64,000 bases of DNA from NCBI GenBank assembly GCA_021828105.1, contig JAKATG010000001.1, positions 62,001 through 126,000 on the forward strand, in the 5' to 3' direction. Position 1 is the stretch's first letter, and every line of letters begins with the position of its first letter. Origin of the DNA: Taklimakanibacter sp021828105 (lineage in GTDB: Bacteria; Pseudomonadota; Alphaproteobacteria; Rhizobiales; Aestuariivirgaceae). Under the pieces are notes generated by a model. It saw nothing but the letters and a program-made list of their open reading frames with translations, made no database searches and was not told the DNA's origin. Of the stretch, positions 26,643-35,218 are shown piece after piece. Both the position numbers and the translations under genes were made by a program.

Positions 26643-27509
26643 TCAACTCTTCCGCAGATATGGATGCAAGAGAAATGACTGGAAACGCATCAAGTATTTG
26701 TGGCGCCTGCAAGCGGGGACGGATTTGTTGAGATTACGTTCGCTTGCCTTACTCAAGTTCGCGGGGTCGGTTCCGGCCGGGCTCAGCGGCACCCATGCTG
26801 TAACGGTCGTGCCATGACCAGGACTGCTTGCGATGTCGAGCCTCCCGGTATGTGAAGCAAGCCTCTGTCGCATGCTGGCGAGGCCGAGAGTCATCCCTTC
26901 TCGACGATGCCGGGGGTCGAAGCCGACACCATTGTCCGAGATTGTGATCTGCAATCCATCGTCGAGCCGGCTCAGATGAACTTCCGTTCGACTTGCCTTT
27001 GAGTGGCGCGCAACATTCCGCAAGCTTTCCTGAACGATGCGGTAGAGGCACAAAGCGATGTCATGTGGCAGGTCGTCAGGTATATCAAGCGTCTTCACCT
27101 CCAGTTGAGTCGATGATTGCGAAAAGTTCTCGCATTCGGACTTCACTGCTTCGGCCAGGCCCAAGTCCGTGAGAATTGAAGGGTGAAGTCTGTAAGAAAG
27201 AGCGTGCACATCTTCGCCAAGACGAACTAAGCCGTCATGTATTGATTTCATGCCGTTATGAACGCCAGGGTTCACCGGGCCGCGGGCATGGCGAGCCGCG
27301 TCAATAGCCAAGCGCGCCAGGCGCTGCGTAACATCGTCGTGCAACTCACATGCGAGGCGGGCACGCTCGGCCTCTTGCGCATGGATAAGTTGTCTACTCA
27401 GATCGCTGGCGTCGGCTTCAGAGCGCCGTCGTTTGCCTCGCTCGTGCAGCAGCCAGGAGACTAAGCCCGCTTGTAGAATGGTCACGGTAAAGATTGCGAT
27501 AGTCTGCAA
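26643..27509 (-). CDS. Sensor histidine kinase, HisKA_3 (NarL-partner) type
   Basis: This 288-aa kinase has one N-terminal membrane helix (about 3-22), a dimerisation/phosphoacceptor helix with His57 in ARLACELHDDVTQRLARLA and an HATPase domain with RNVARHSKASR and SDNGVGFDP. The type normally phosphorylates NarL/LuxR-class regulators. There is no recognisable sensor domain, so input must come through the membrane helix or a partner. No NarL-type partner is adjacent. The C-terminal tail after VTAWVPLSP is unusually long. A consensus FNR-type site 94 bp upstream suggests hypoxic induction. Confidence 0.85.
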   Translation of the reverse strand: MQTIAIFTVTILQAGLVSWLLHERGKRRRSEADASDLSRQLIHAQEAERARLACELHDDVTQRLARLAIDAARHARGPVNPGVHNGMKSIHDGLVRLGEDVHALSYRLHPSILTDLGLAEAVKSECENFSQSSTQLEVKTLDIPDDLPHDIALCLYRIVQESLRNVARHSKASRTEVHLSRLDDGLQITISDNGVGFDPRHRREGMTLGLASMRQRLASHTGRLDIASSPGHGTTVTAWVPLSPAGTDPANLSKASERNLNKSVPACRRHKYLMRFQSFLLHPYLRKS

Positions 27510-27602
27510 GTTGCATCTCTCCCGACGAAAGCCGATTGCACTGGGCGGTCAGGTAACTCTCATTTTGCAATTGTATTTCATTCCGCCCATCCGCAGCGCG
27601 CA

Positions 27603-27616
27603 TTGACACAGGTCAA
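27603..27616 (-). promoter_or_regulatory. FNR/FixK-type site TTGACACAGGTCAA
   Basis: Consensus match placed for a class-II start near 27568, about 59 nt before the histidine kinase start codon. Confidence 0.6.
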
Positions 27617-27735
27617 AACGCCACCCTGGTAGCCGGCTGCTCTCGCTGTCCAGCCTTTTGGAGGGCGTGCAACGGGGCACAGATACCCGCGAGGCAGACA
27701 CCCTCCCAACCTGCGTGGGTATGTAATCGCTGGAA

Positions 27736-27749
27736 TTGATCTGCATCAA
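27736..27749 (+). promoter_or_regulatory. FNR/FixK-type site TTGATCTGCATCAA
   Basis: Consensus match facing the MscS-type gene. A class-II start would be near 27784. It could also work together with the site at 27603 on the divergent kinase gene. Confidence 0.6.
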
Positions 27750-27964
27750 AAAACCTCAGCTCGCCAACTGCTAGCGTCCCGCCGGCGGTAATGACAGCGA
27801 CATATGGGAAACGAAGCATTGATTTGGGTCGGAACATTTTGTCTTGTCGGGGTTTCACCGGCCATTGGCCGCATGGCGCGAATGATGTGCCGCCCTTGTC
27901 CTGCTTTCACGACGGAATGTGGAGCATCGCACTTGGCCGGCTCCTTTGCCGTTCAGCGCCAGCT

Positions 27965-30064
27965 ATGAGCCGGTTCGTTCGGATCCCTGTCCAGAGAAGA
28001 CCATTCACCGGCGAATGGTGGAAAGCTTACGCTGTCGGCTTTGGTATATTGTTGTTGATGCTTGCACCTGCGTGGTCACAGCAGGCTCAATTGGACATGC
28101 CACCTGAGAAGGCCAGGCAATTCCTTGACCTGCTGTCCGATCCGGACGTGAAGACATGGCTGGAAAGGAAAATTCCGGCAGCACCCAATGAGCGCGAGGT
28201 GTCGATCGCGGACTCGATTTCCGGGTGGGAAGCGGCCATCCGCGATCACGTCATTGCTCTCGTGTCTGCCGTACCACGCATCCCGCACGAACTGGCGAAC
28301 GCGGCGGACATAGTGACCCGCGACGTAAATTCAGGCAGACCGGGGCTGGTGCTTGGAATACTCGCTCTCCTGATCGCCTTGGGCTTTGGAGCTGAGTATT
28401 TGATACGATGGGCGCTGAGCCGGGCGCAGAAAGGAACCACTGAACCGAATGCGGGGCAGGCGGTCCTTTCGGAGGTCGCCGCTCTGCTGACCTTCGCCCT
28501 CGCGAGCGCAGGTACGTTCATGGCGTTCGAATGGCCGCCATTGCTCCGACGGATCGTTCTTACACTGCTTCTGGCGGTCATTGGGTTTCGGGTTGTTCGC
28601 GCAGCTGCCGACCAGCTGGTTTTCGCTCGTGCCGGTGCTTTGACGGACAAATCCCCACCGCTTCTGGAAAGTCATGCCGCCGATTTCTGGTCCTTCCGCG
28701 TCAGCCTGATCTCCGGCGTCTTTCTCGTCGGCTGGGCCATTGTCAGTCTGACGCAGGCCTTGGGCTTCAGCCCCGAAGTCGGGAAGCTTGTCGCTCTGGC
28801 GTTCGGGTTGGGCCTTCTGGGGATCGCCATTGACATCGCCTGGCGCCGTCAGCCCTCCTTGGCCAAACGGATTCTGCTGACTCTCTACCTCGCCATGCTT
28901 TGGGTGACCTGGGTTGGCGGCTTGCTCGTTTTGTTGTGGCTGGGAATCTTTTCGCTCGTCCTGCCGACTGCCGTGCGTGGAGTCGGCCGCCTCGCGGCGA
29001 TCTGGGCCGCCAGCGCGAAGCGCAAGGGCCCGTTGGGTGTTATTCTCGAGGTAGTGATCGTTAGAGGCGCCTGAGCGGCGGTCATAGCCGCGGCGGTTGT
29101 GTGGCTTGCCCACATCTGGCGCATCCGGACCGCATCTTTGGCGGGTCTGACGGGCAGCGAAACTGGGGCGACCATCATAGCCGGTGCGCTGAATGCCATT
29201 ATCATTCTCCTCGTGGCTGATCTGGTTTGGCAGATGGCGAAATCGTTGATCACCTATAAGATGGAACTTCCGCCGAAAGAGGGCGCCAGTTCAGACGAAC
29301 TGGCCCGTAGCAGCAGGCTCCTCACTCTTCTGCCGATCTTCCGTAATGCGCTTGCCGTGCTCATTATCGTCGTCACGGTGCTCACGATCTTGTCTGGGCT
29401 CGGGGTACAGATCGCGCCGTTGATCGCCGGTGCGGGCATCTTCGGCGTCGCCGTCGGCTTCGGCTCGCAGACATTGGTCAAGGACGTGTTGAGCGGCGTG
29501 TTCTATATGCTGGACGATGCCTTCCGGGTCGGCGAGTACATCCAGAGCGGCTCATACAAGGGCACGGTGGAATCCTTCAGCGTCCGCTCCGTGCGGCTCA
29601 GACACCATCGCGGAGCTGTCTTTACCGTCCCGTTCGGACAGCTTGGGGCTATCCAGAACATGAGCCGGGACTGGGTGATCGAGAAAATGACGATCAACGT
29701 CACTTACGATTCGGATGTCGAGCTGGCGCGAAAGCTCGTCAAGAAGATCGGCCAGGAGCTGGCGGCCGATCCGGAATTCGCGGCAGATACCCTGCAACCG
29801 CTGAAGATGCAGGGCATCGATAGTTTTGGCGACTTCGCTATCGTGCTCAAAATGAAGCTCATGACAAAGCCTAACGCGCAATTCGTCGTCAAACGCAAGG
29901 CTTATATGATGATCAAGAAAGCCTTCGCTGAGAATGGCATAAAAATTGCCATGCCGACGGTGCACGTCGACGGCGGTGATAGAGATGCGGTCGCCGCAGC
30001 GGGTCAGATCGTCAAAATGAATCAGGACACGGCGCGAGCCGCTCAAGGGGCGGATGCAGCGTGA
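27965..30064 (+). pseudogene. MscS-family mechanosensitive channel interrupted by an in-frame TGA
   Basis: Two ORFs in the same frame are separated only by one TGA at 29072-29074. The first codes for a signal peptide (AVGFGILLLMLAPAWSQQAQ), a periplasmic part and several membrane helices. The second resumes with AAVIAAAVVWLAHIWRIR and contains the pore helix and MscS beta domain (IAGAGIFGVAVGFGSQTLVK, GTVESFSVRSVRLRHHRG). Restoring one codon gives a channel of about 700 aa. The second part could be made from the GTG at 29099 as a shorter channel. The start at 27965 is uncertain, and 27917 is an alternative. Confidence 0.75.
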
Positions 30065-30121
30065 TCCGCTTCGCAGTGTGCAGGATCTACAATCGCCTTA
30101 TCGGGAGTTGATCCTAGCAGT

Positions 30122-30583
30122 TCAGGAACGGTGGACGAGCACGGGAATGTTGCTGTGTGTCAGGACCTTCACCGTCTCGCTTCCCAGGACAATCGCCGAC
30201 ATCCCTCGCCGCCCATGTGAAGCCATGACGATGAGATCACAGCTCCTGCCTTCGGCCGTTTCGATGATCGCCGCATAGGGATGTCGGTGCTCGATTTGGA
30301 CAGTCTCGCAGACAACACCCTTCGCTGTTGCAACACCCTTGGCCGCCTCAAGGTATCGCCTTGAGTGTCCGTGGAGAATTTCATGAACAAAGTCAGCAGC
30401 GCCGGGAATATCCACAACGGGTGTGGGGTCGGATTCCATGGAATGAAATGGGACCGTAACCGTAAGAACGGTCACATTGGCGCCGAGGGCCGCGGCGAGG
30501 GCCATGCCATGCTCGATAGCTTTTTGAGAAAGCTCAGAACCATCGGTTGGGATGAGAATATGTTTGTACACGTGATGCTCCAA
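30122..30583 (-). CDS. Universal stress protein, single-domain ATP-binding type
   Basis: This 153-aa UspA-fold cytoplasmic protein starts HILIPTDGSELSQKAIEHG and has the nucleotide-binding signature MASHGRRGMSAIVLGSETVK (G-2x-G-9x-G-S/T). It probably forms dimers that bind ATP. It is the only single-domain member among seven in the window. The nearby imperfect FNR-type site at 30646 would place a transcript start about 28 nt before the ATG. It is convergent with the MscS gene. Confidence 0.9.
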   Translation of the reverse strand: MEHHVYKHILIPTDGSELSQKAIEHGMALAAALGANVTVLTVTVPFHSMESDPTPVVDIPGAADFVHEILHGHSRRYLEAAKGVATAKGVVCETVQIEHRHPYAAIIETAEGRSCDLIVMASHGRRGMSAIVLGSETVKVLTHSNIPVLVHRS

Positions 30584-30645
30584 TTAGCTCTGACGCACTA
30601 TAGAACGGTCCCACTTCCGCTTACTAAAGCCCTTGCGGAGCAGAT

Positions 30646-30659
30646 TTGATCTGGGTCAG
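30646..30659. promoter_or_regulatory. Imperfect FNR/FixK-type site TTGATCTGGGTCAG
   Basis: One base off consensus at the last position. It lies between the divergent Usp and cytochrome c genes. Class-II starts would fall near 30611 (Usp, leader 28 nt) and 30694 (cytochrome). Confidence 0.5.
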
Positions 30660-30874
30660 AATCACGCGGCCATTTCCGACGAAGGCGAAGGTTCTGGACA
30701 TTGAAAGTTGCAATGCGCATGGCTCTGACGGTCCCCCAGTTGCAGGAGGATCGCGCCAGGCCCAATCGGGGACGCGACCAATTCCGGTTTGCCGGACCCT
30801 CGACCTGCGCGGCGCCCGCAAGTATCATGGCCTATCGCCGCGATCCCTTAGCCCCAGAGCTCGGAGAGAAACAA

Positions 30875-31339
30875 ATGCCTCGCTCGTTTGAACTTTCAGA
30901 AATATTCTACCTGAGATCGAGAGTGGCTGTCGCCCTCATATTTTCGTGCGCGCTTGGCTCAAATCATGTTCTGGCCAATGAAGACATGCCGACGGTTGAG
31001 CAGGATTTCCAATTTCACTGTGCGGCTTGTCACGGTGCCAATGGCAAGGGCGACGGACCGGTGGCGCGAGTCTTGAAGATTGAGCCGCCTGATTTGACGC
31101 GGATCGCCGAGCGGAATGGCGGCGTTTTTCCGGAAGCTGTGATCTTCGGGACGATCTCCGGGCTCGATATGCCGGCCTCTCATGGCACTCGGGAAATGCC
31201 GGTCTGGGGCGACCTGTTCATTGGTGAGACCCTGGATCAGTCGGTATCGATCGAGGATGCCCAGGAAGCCACCGCTGAGGTCACCGACCGGATCAGACGG
31301 CTGGTCAAGTATATTGAGACGATCCAGGTCAAGAAATAA
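30875..31339 (+). CDS. Exported c-type cytochrome, monohaem
   Basis: This 154-aa protein has a signal peptide (about residues 1-34, HVLAN) and one haem site, Cys49-Ala-Ala-Cys52-His53. DGPVARVLKIEPPDLT follows, as in cytochromes of the CccA/cbb3-subunit class, then a probable Met ligand in DMPASHGTREMPVW. I start at ATG 30875, with GGAGAG upstream, because longer forms have no signal peptide. It should carry electrons in the periplasm. The partner oxidase or reductase is not encoded in view. The FNR-type site at 30646 lies 216 bp upstream. Confidence 0.85.
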   Translation: MPRSFELSEIFYLRSRVAVALIFSCALGSNHVLANEDMPTVEQDFQFHCAACHGANGKGDGPVARVLKIEPPDLTRIAERNGGVFPEAVIFGTISGLDMPASHGTREMPVWGDLFIGETLDQSVSIEDAQEATAEVTDRIRRLVKYIETIQVKK

Positions 31340-31385
31340 GTCCCGCAGACGGTCTCGATAGCGACGTGCCGATTGGATAAATCAT

Positions 31386-31601
31386 CTAGCCCAGGGGCTG
31401 CCAGATCTTCCTGTCAGCCAGCTCATTCTCGGCCACGACGAACTTTTCTTCTTCAGCGCCTTCCATATGAAGCATCCAGCGCATCGGGGTCTCAATCTCT
31501 CCATAAGGAGCGACTACGACAAATGAATGGCCTGCGTGCATCCCAGAAAGCTTCTTGTAGCGTGTATTGATCACCTCTGATGCCCTCACTCCGTCGGTCA
31601 T
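31386..31601 (-). CDS. Small conserved-looking hypothetical protein
   Basis: This is a 71-aa ORF (MTDGVRASEVINTRYKKLSG...) with alternating hydrophobic strands (HSFVVVAPYGEIETPMRWML) and an acidic end, suggesting a small folded cytoplasmic protein. A longer in-frame start exists at 31646. It sits 86 bp downstream of the Usp gene at 31688 in the same direction and may share its transcript. No family is recognised. Confidence 0.45.
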   Translation of the reverse strand: MTDGVRASEVINTRYKKLSGMHAGHSFVVVAPYGEIETPMRWMLHMEGAEEEKFVVAENELADRKIWQPLG

Positions 31602-31687
31602 GCATATACTCAAAAGGCTCTTCGCTTTAAGATTCGGCCATCCCACGCGCTCATTGCCGCGACTTCATTCCGGCCTAATGGTTCGCG

Positions 31688-32467
31688 CTAGTGCGATACG
31701 AGAACCGGTACGGAAAATTGATGTAACAAGTCGCGGGTCGCGCCGCCGAGGAGAGTCTCGCGAAAGCGAGAGTGGCTGTAGGCTCCGGCAACGATCATGT
31801 CGGCGTCTTCCATTGCCCGAGAAGCAAACAATGCCTCGATGACCGACAAATCCCCTGTGTCGGGCCATTGATCAACCTCGACTGTTATCCCATGAGCGAG
31901 AAGATGGTCGCTCAGCAGCTTGATATCGGCATCCGTCTCGTCGGAACGTGGATCGAACGCAAACACCGACACCTTTTGCGCCTGGGCGAGGATCGGCATC
32001 GCATCGTGCACGGCACGCGTTGCCTGGCCGCTTGGAGACCAGGCGATGACGACATTCTGAATTCTTCGCGTCGATCTCGATCGATGCGGCAGCACGATCA
32101 TCGGAACGCCTGCCGATATCAGGACATCTTCAGGAACCGACGGAAGGATCTTGCCCGAAGACTCCCTGTTGGGTTGTGTCGCAACGAGTAAATCCGCATA
32201 ATGTGCAAAGAAGTCCTTCCAGCCTGGCGATTTGCGATCGGCAATCCTGAACCGACTGACTACGCCCGATGCCCGCGCCTTCGAGTCAAGCAATTCTCCC
32301 ACCATGCTGGCCCGGTCGGACCACTCGCCTTCGAAAGCTTTCTCGGAGCTCACATCGACGCCCGTCAGCCTTGCGCCGAGTGTCTTCGCGAGCGAGACTG
32401 CAAAATCAAGACGGGCTTCATTGTCGGGCGAGCCATCGAGAAAGACGAGAATGTCTTTGTAGCTCAT
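31688..32467 (-). CDS. Universal stress protein, tandem-domain type
   Basis: This 259-aa protein has two Usp-like halves. The first (residues 1-130) begins MSYKDILVFLDGSPDNEARLD. The second ends in AGAYSHSRFRETLLGGATRD, a variant of the Usp nucleotide loop. Such double-domain proteins of alphaproteobacteria are usually stress- or oxygen-regulated. A consensus FNR-type site places a start about 30 nt before the ATG. The substrate or partner is unknown. Confidence 0.88.
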   Translation of the reverse strand: MSYKDILVFLDGSPDNEARLDFAVSLAKTLGARLTGVDVSSEKAFEGEWSDRASMVGELLDSKARASGVVSRFRIADRKSPGWKDFFAHYADLLVATQPNRESSGKILPSVPEDVLISAGVPMIVLPHRSRSTRRIQNVVIAWSPSGQATRAVHDAMPILAQAQKVSVFAFDPRSDETDADIKLLSDHLLAHGITVEVDQWPDTGDLSVIEALFASRAMEDADMIVAGAYSHSRFRETLLGGATRDLLHQFSVPVLVSH

Positions 32468-32531
32468 AAATGACTCCGTTCAGAAATAAGCACCTGTTTT
32501 GAAAAGTTGCCCCGACCAAGGCGAAGCGTCT

Positions 32532-32545
32532 TTGACATGGATCAA
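32532..32545 (-). promoter_or_regulatory. FNR/FixK-type site TTGACATGGATCAA
   Basis: Consensus match. A class-II start would lie near 32497, 30 nt before the Usp start codon at 32467. Confidence 0.7.
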
Positions 32546-32636
32546 ATCGCACGAGCAGCAAGCGCCATGCTCTTGCGCTGGCCATCACGTGCCGTCTCTG
32601 GAACCCGCTGGAGCGAAAGTCTGCCGGCCTTCACTG

Positions 32637-33071
32637 TCAGTGCCCAGGCTGTTTTTCACGAGGCAAGCAAAGCAAATGCAACAATTGCCCCGTAACCTGA
32701 AAGTCGGCGTAGCGTGCAATGTCATCGACCGAGATTAACCCCGCGATCCGGCCCTCTTTGTCGAGCACGGGCAAGCGACGGACGCCGTTGGCCTCCATTA
32801 TTTCGGCCGCTTCGTCGAGTGTTTGATCCTCCGTGCAGGACACGACGTTATCGCTCATCACGGCACGCACCTTCTCCGTTTCAGGATTGCGGCCCTCGGC
32901 AACGATGCGGCAGGCGATATCGCGATCCGTTATGAGGCCCACCGCTCGGCCTGCGTGTGTTACGGGAAGGCAACCAATATCCAGCCTTTGCATCAACTGT
33001 GCCGCTTCGCGCACCGTTCGACCGATATCGAGCCATGCCGCGTAAGCCACCATTGCATCTTTCACCAGCAT
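32637..33071 (-). CDS. Two-CBS-domain protein
   Basis: This 144-aa protein is made of a CBS pair: first AAQLMQRLDIGCLPVTHAGR..GLITDRDI, second AAEIMEANGVRRLPVLDKEG..GLISVDDIARYA. CBS pairs bind adenine nucleotides and act as energy sensors. Stand-alone forms are common in hypoxia regulons. GGAGTTCT lies before the start (CTAAGGAGTTCTCTTC-ATG). An FNR-type site lies 229 bp upstream, rather far. Confidence 0.88.
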   Translation of the reverse strand: MLVKDAMVAYAAWLDIGRTVREAAQLMQRLDIGCLPVTHAGRAVGLITDRDIACRIVAEGRNPETEKVRAVMSDNVVSCTEDQTLDEAAEIMEANGVRRLPVLDKEGRIAGLISVDDIARYADFQVTGQLLHLLCLPREKQPGH

Positions 33072-33299
33072 GAAGAGAACTCCTTAGATGCATTTTACTC
33101 AGTAACGATCGCCTTAACATCTGCTGTGGTCATCTGCGAGGACAACGGCGCGCTCCGCGACTTGGTTCACCTAGCTTGATAGTTCCCTGCCTGTGTCTCA
33201 TAGTCTGTGCTTGGCGCGGCTTATGACGCTCCGGTGAATGATCAAACCAAGTTGGTGACTGGCTCAAGCACGACATTCTCACAATGCGCAGCTTTGGTT

Positions 33300-33313
33300 T
33301 TGATACAGATCAA
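33300..33313. promoter_or_regulatory. FNR/FixK-type site TTGATACAGATCAA
   Basis: Consensus match between the CBS gene (minus, 229 bp away) and a small plus-strand ORF at 33398. A plus-strand class-II start would be near 33348. Confidence 0.5.
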
Positions 33314-33397
33314 CGCGGCGACCCGGGTTAGAATGAGCACCGCTGGATTCGATGCGTTCCCGCCTCCTGAAATGGCGCTCACGTGCGAGAAGGCGGG

Positions 33398-33574
33398 ATG
33401 GCCAGGGCCAATCGGGACATGATCGGGCTTGTCGTCCTTGGACTTCGCGCCGGCGGTTTCATCGCGTTCGGTGCCTTGTTTTATGACGCTGGTGGTGACG
33501 GAAAGCGGCGACCCTCCCATGGGGAGTTGTCCGGCTCCTTGGCGGACAGGTGCTTTTGCTTGGATGCAACTTAA
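33398..33574 (+). CDS. Candidate small membrane protein
   Basis: This 58-aa ORF contains one hydrophobic stretch (MIGLVVLGLRAGGFIAFGAL, about residues 8-27). It begins about 50 nt after the transcript start predicted from the FNR-type site at 33300. GAAGGCGGG lies just upstream of the ATG. The evidence is position and hydrophobicity only. The C-terminal part looks like random coding. Confidence 0.28.
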   Translation: MARANRDMIGLVVLGLRAGGFIAFGALFYDAGGDGKRRPSHGELSGSLADRCFCLDAT

Positions 33575-33614
33575 AATTTAGAAGGGTTAGTTCTGCGGTT
33601 CCAAAGTGGATCCG

Positions 33615-33628
33615 TTGATCTGGATCAA
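33615..33628 (+). promoter_or_regulatory. FNR/FixK-type site TTGATCTGGATCAA
   Basis: A perfect dyad-like consensus. GATAAG at 33651-33656 is at the correct spacing for a -10 element, so the start would be near 33663. No gene follows before a strong terminator hairpin, pointing to a small RNA. Confidence 0.7.
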
Positions 33629-33662
33629 GAACATGTTCCGTTCTTTGCGGGATAAGACAGCG

Positions 33663-33745
33663 CGTTGTCGTGCGCAAGAACGTTCTGTCGACGGTGCGTG
33701 AGGCCATGTAAGCCGTCCCGGCTTGCATGGCCTCTTTAAGTTTGG
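33663..33745 (+). ncRNA. Candidate FNR-dependent small RNA 1
   Basis: The predicted RNA of about 80 nt runs from the start set by the FNR-type site at 33615 to a 15-bp terminator stem (33700-33735: GAGGCCATGTAAGCC, 5-6 nt loop, GGCTTGCATGGCCTC). The stem is followed by TTTAAGTTT. No ORF with a ribosome site lies between. An internal palindrome AGAACGTTCT precedes the terminator. Seen: site, -10-like hexamer, hairpin. Inferred: transcription and function. Confidence 0.5.
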
Positions 33746-33833
33746 GTGGCAGTGCAGGGGGCCTTGCACAGAATTTGCCTCGGCCTCATCGGCTCGTTTG
33801 AGTTGGGCGGAACTTGGGAAGGAAAGGCAAAGC

Positions 33834-33938
33834 ATGGTTCGCAGCATCGATCATGTGATCTGGCTCGAGGAGCTCGGGCGGAACGATGTTGCCCGCGACT
33901 GGCGCGCAGAAGTTTCTTCAGCTGGGGAGGTACCTTGA
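33834..33938 (+). CDS. Candidate 34-aa peptide
   Basis: This ORF (MVRSIDHVIWLEELGRNDVA...) is preceded by GGGAAGGAAAGG, a good purine tract. It could form an amphipathic helix. It ends exactly where the next FNR-type site begins (33935). It is too short for a family call. Confidence 0.28.
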   Translation: MVRSIDHVIWLEELGRNDVARDWRAEVSSAGEVP

Positions 33939-33948
33939 CCTTGATCAA
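33935..33948 (+). promoter_or_regulatory. FNR/FixK-type site TTGACCTTGATCAA
   Basis: Consensus match. The class-II start would be near 33983, 25 nt before the BON gene ATG at 34008. This argues against an ATG at 33948, which would lie inside the site. Confidence 0.7.
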
Positions 33949-34007
33949 TGAAGAAAAGCCTCGTTGATTATATTTTTGATTGTGTTTCCAAACTGGAGGC
34001 AAAGATC

Positions 34008-34655
34008 ATGAACGATAAGGAACTGAGGCAGGATATCATCAAACAGCTCGATTTTGAGCCCAGCATCGATTCGGCCGATATCGGGGTAGCCGTGGAAAGC
34101 GGCGTCGTGACGCTGACCGGGCACGTGCCCACTTATGCACAAAGGATGATGGCCGAGGAAGTGGTGCAGCGCATCAAGGGAGTCAAGGGCATTGCCCAGG
34201 ACATCGAAGTCCGACCCTTTTTGACTCTTGGGACATCCGATGACGAAATCGCCAAGCGCGTCCTCAACACGTTCAAATGGAATTCAACCGTTCCCGAGGA
34301 TGCGATCCAGGTCAAGGTCCAGAACGGCTGGGTTACGCTGACGGGGATGGTCGAGTGGCAGTACCAGAAGCAGAACGCAGCCGACGCCATCCAAGGTCTT
34401 TCCGGCATCCTGGGTGTCCTCAACAACATCAGCGTCACGCCGCGCGCATCCGTGCCTGATGTGAGAAAGCGGATCGAGGAGGCTCTCAGGCGTCAGGCGG
34501 AAGTCCACGCCAAAGACGTCATAATTCAGGTTGCTGATGGCAAAGTGACGTTGGACGGACGGGTCAGTGCATGGACGGAGAAAGCCGCAATTGGACGTGC
34601 GGCGTGGTCGGCACCTGGCGTCAAGGCAGTCGAAGACAATCTCATAGTACTCTGA
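34008..34655 (+). CDS. Three-BON-domain protein
   Basis: This 215-aa protein has three BON repeats (about residues 5-70, 78-145 and 150-215), each with the SGVVTLTGHVPT / NGWVTLTGMVEW / DGKVTLDGRVSA strand-turn. BON domains bind phospholipid or act in envelope stability (OsmY-like). There is no signal peptide, so it is cytoplasmic or membrane-peripheral. The ATG at 34008 follows CTGGAGGC and fits the upstream FNR-type site. Proteins of this kind often accompany Usp and CBS proteins in alphaproteobacterial stress regions. Confidence 0.88.
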   Translation: MNDKELRQDIIKQLDFEPSIDSADIGVAVESGVVTLTGHVPTYAQRMMAEEVVQRIKGVKGIAQDIEVRPFLTLGTSDDEIAKRVLNTFKWNSTVPEDAIQVKVQNGWVTLTGMVEWQYQKQNAADAIQGLSGILGVLNNISVTPRASVPDVRKRIEEALRRQAEVHAKDVIIQVADGKVTLDGRVSAWTEKAAIGRAAWSAPGVKAVEDNLIVL

Positions 34656-34765
34656 GAGATCGCTGTCTCCCCGTAACCCAGGCGGGTCGCCGCAGCCGCG
34701 ATGATTGTGAGATGATTGTGCAGGGCCGCAGCCAGAACCAATTCACTCTGCAGTTGGGTGGTCTC

Positions 34766-35140
34766 TCAGGGGGAAGGCGAAGGGCCGCCGCCAAAGAATG
34801 TCTGTATCTCTTCGACCGCAATCTTTCCGTTCTTATCGGCGTCGACCGCTTTGAAGATCTTGACATGGGCTGCCTGGACTTCCTCAAGTGATAAAGCGCC
34901 GTCGCCATCTGTGTCCATCAAGATCGTCATGAGACGCAGATCCTGTCTCTGCCCCATCATGCCCATGGCGCCCATCCCTCGGCCCATCATGCCGTGGCCC
35001 ATCATACCTTGGCCCATCATGCCGTGGCCCGTCATGCCTTGGCCCATCATGCTTTGGCCCATCGGGCATTCATGTGCTCTAGCGATACTGCTTGTCAGAA
35101 GGATGCCAGAGGCGATCAGCATCAAATATAGCGCTTTCAT
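34766..35140 (-). CDS. Exported EF-hand protein with Met/His/Gly-rich repeats
   Basis: This 124-aa protein has a signal peptide (cleavage near Ala22), a repeat region of MMGQGM / MMGHGM units at about residues 26-64 and two EF-hand loops, DTDGDGALSLEE (76-87) and DADKNGKIAVEE (100-111). The EF-hands should bind Ca2+. The Met/His-rich repeats resemble copper-binding segments. AAGGAGGTCAC precedes the ATG. A consensus FNR-type site sits about 30 nt upstream of the expected transcript start. The function is inferred to be metal or calcium handling in the periplasm. Confidence 0.82.
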   Translation of the reverse strand: MKALYLMLIASGILLTSSIARAHECPMGQSMMGQGMTGHGMMGQGMMGHGMMGRGMGAMGMMGQRQDLRLMTILMDTDGDGALSLEEVQAAHVKIFKAVDADKNGKIAVEEIQTFFGGGPSPSP

Positions 35141-35204
35141 GTTTGTGACCTCCTTTGGTTTGATGCCATTCTTGACAACCATAAGGAGTAGCGCGCGTTG
35201 TGCT

Positions 35205-35218
35205 TTGACTTGGGTCAA
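35205..35218 (-). promoter_or_regulatory. FNR/FixK-type site TTGACTTGGGTCAA
   Basis: Consensus match for the EF-hand gene. The predicted start near 35170 gives a 30-nt leader. Confidence 0.65.

Noticed and set aside
29072..29074. TGA in the MscS gene as a selenocysteine codon
   Set aside because: MscS channels have no selenocysteine position, and no selenocysteine-insertion hairpin was recognised after it. A nonsense change is simpler.
33948..34007. Longer N-terminus for the BON protein
   Set aside because: That ATG is inside the FNR-type site, upstream of the predicted transcript start. ATG 34008 has GGAGG.
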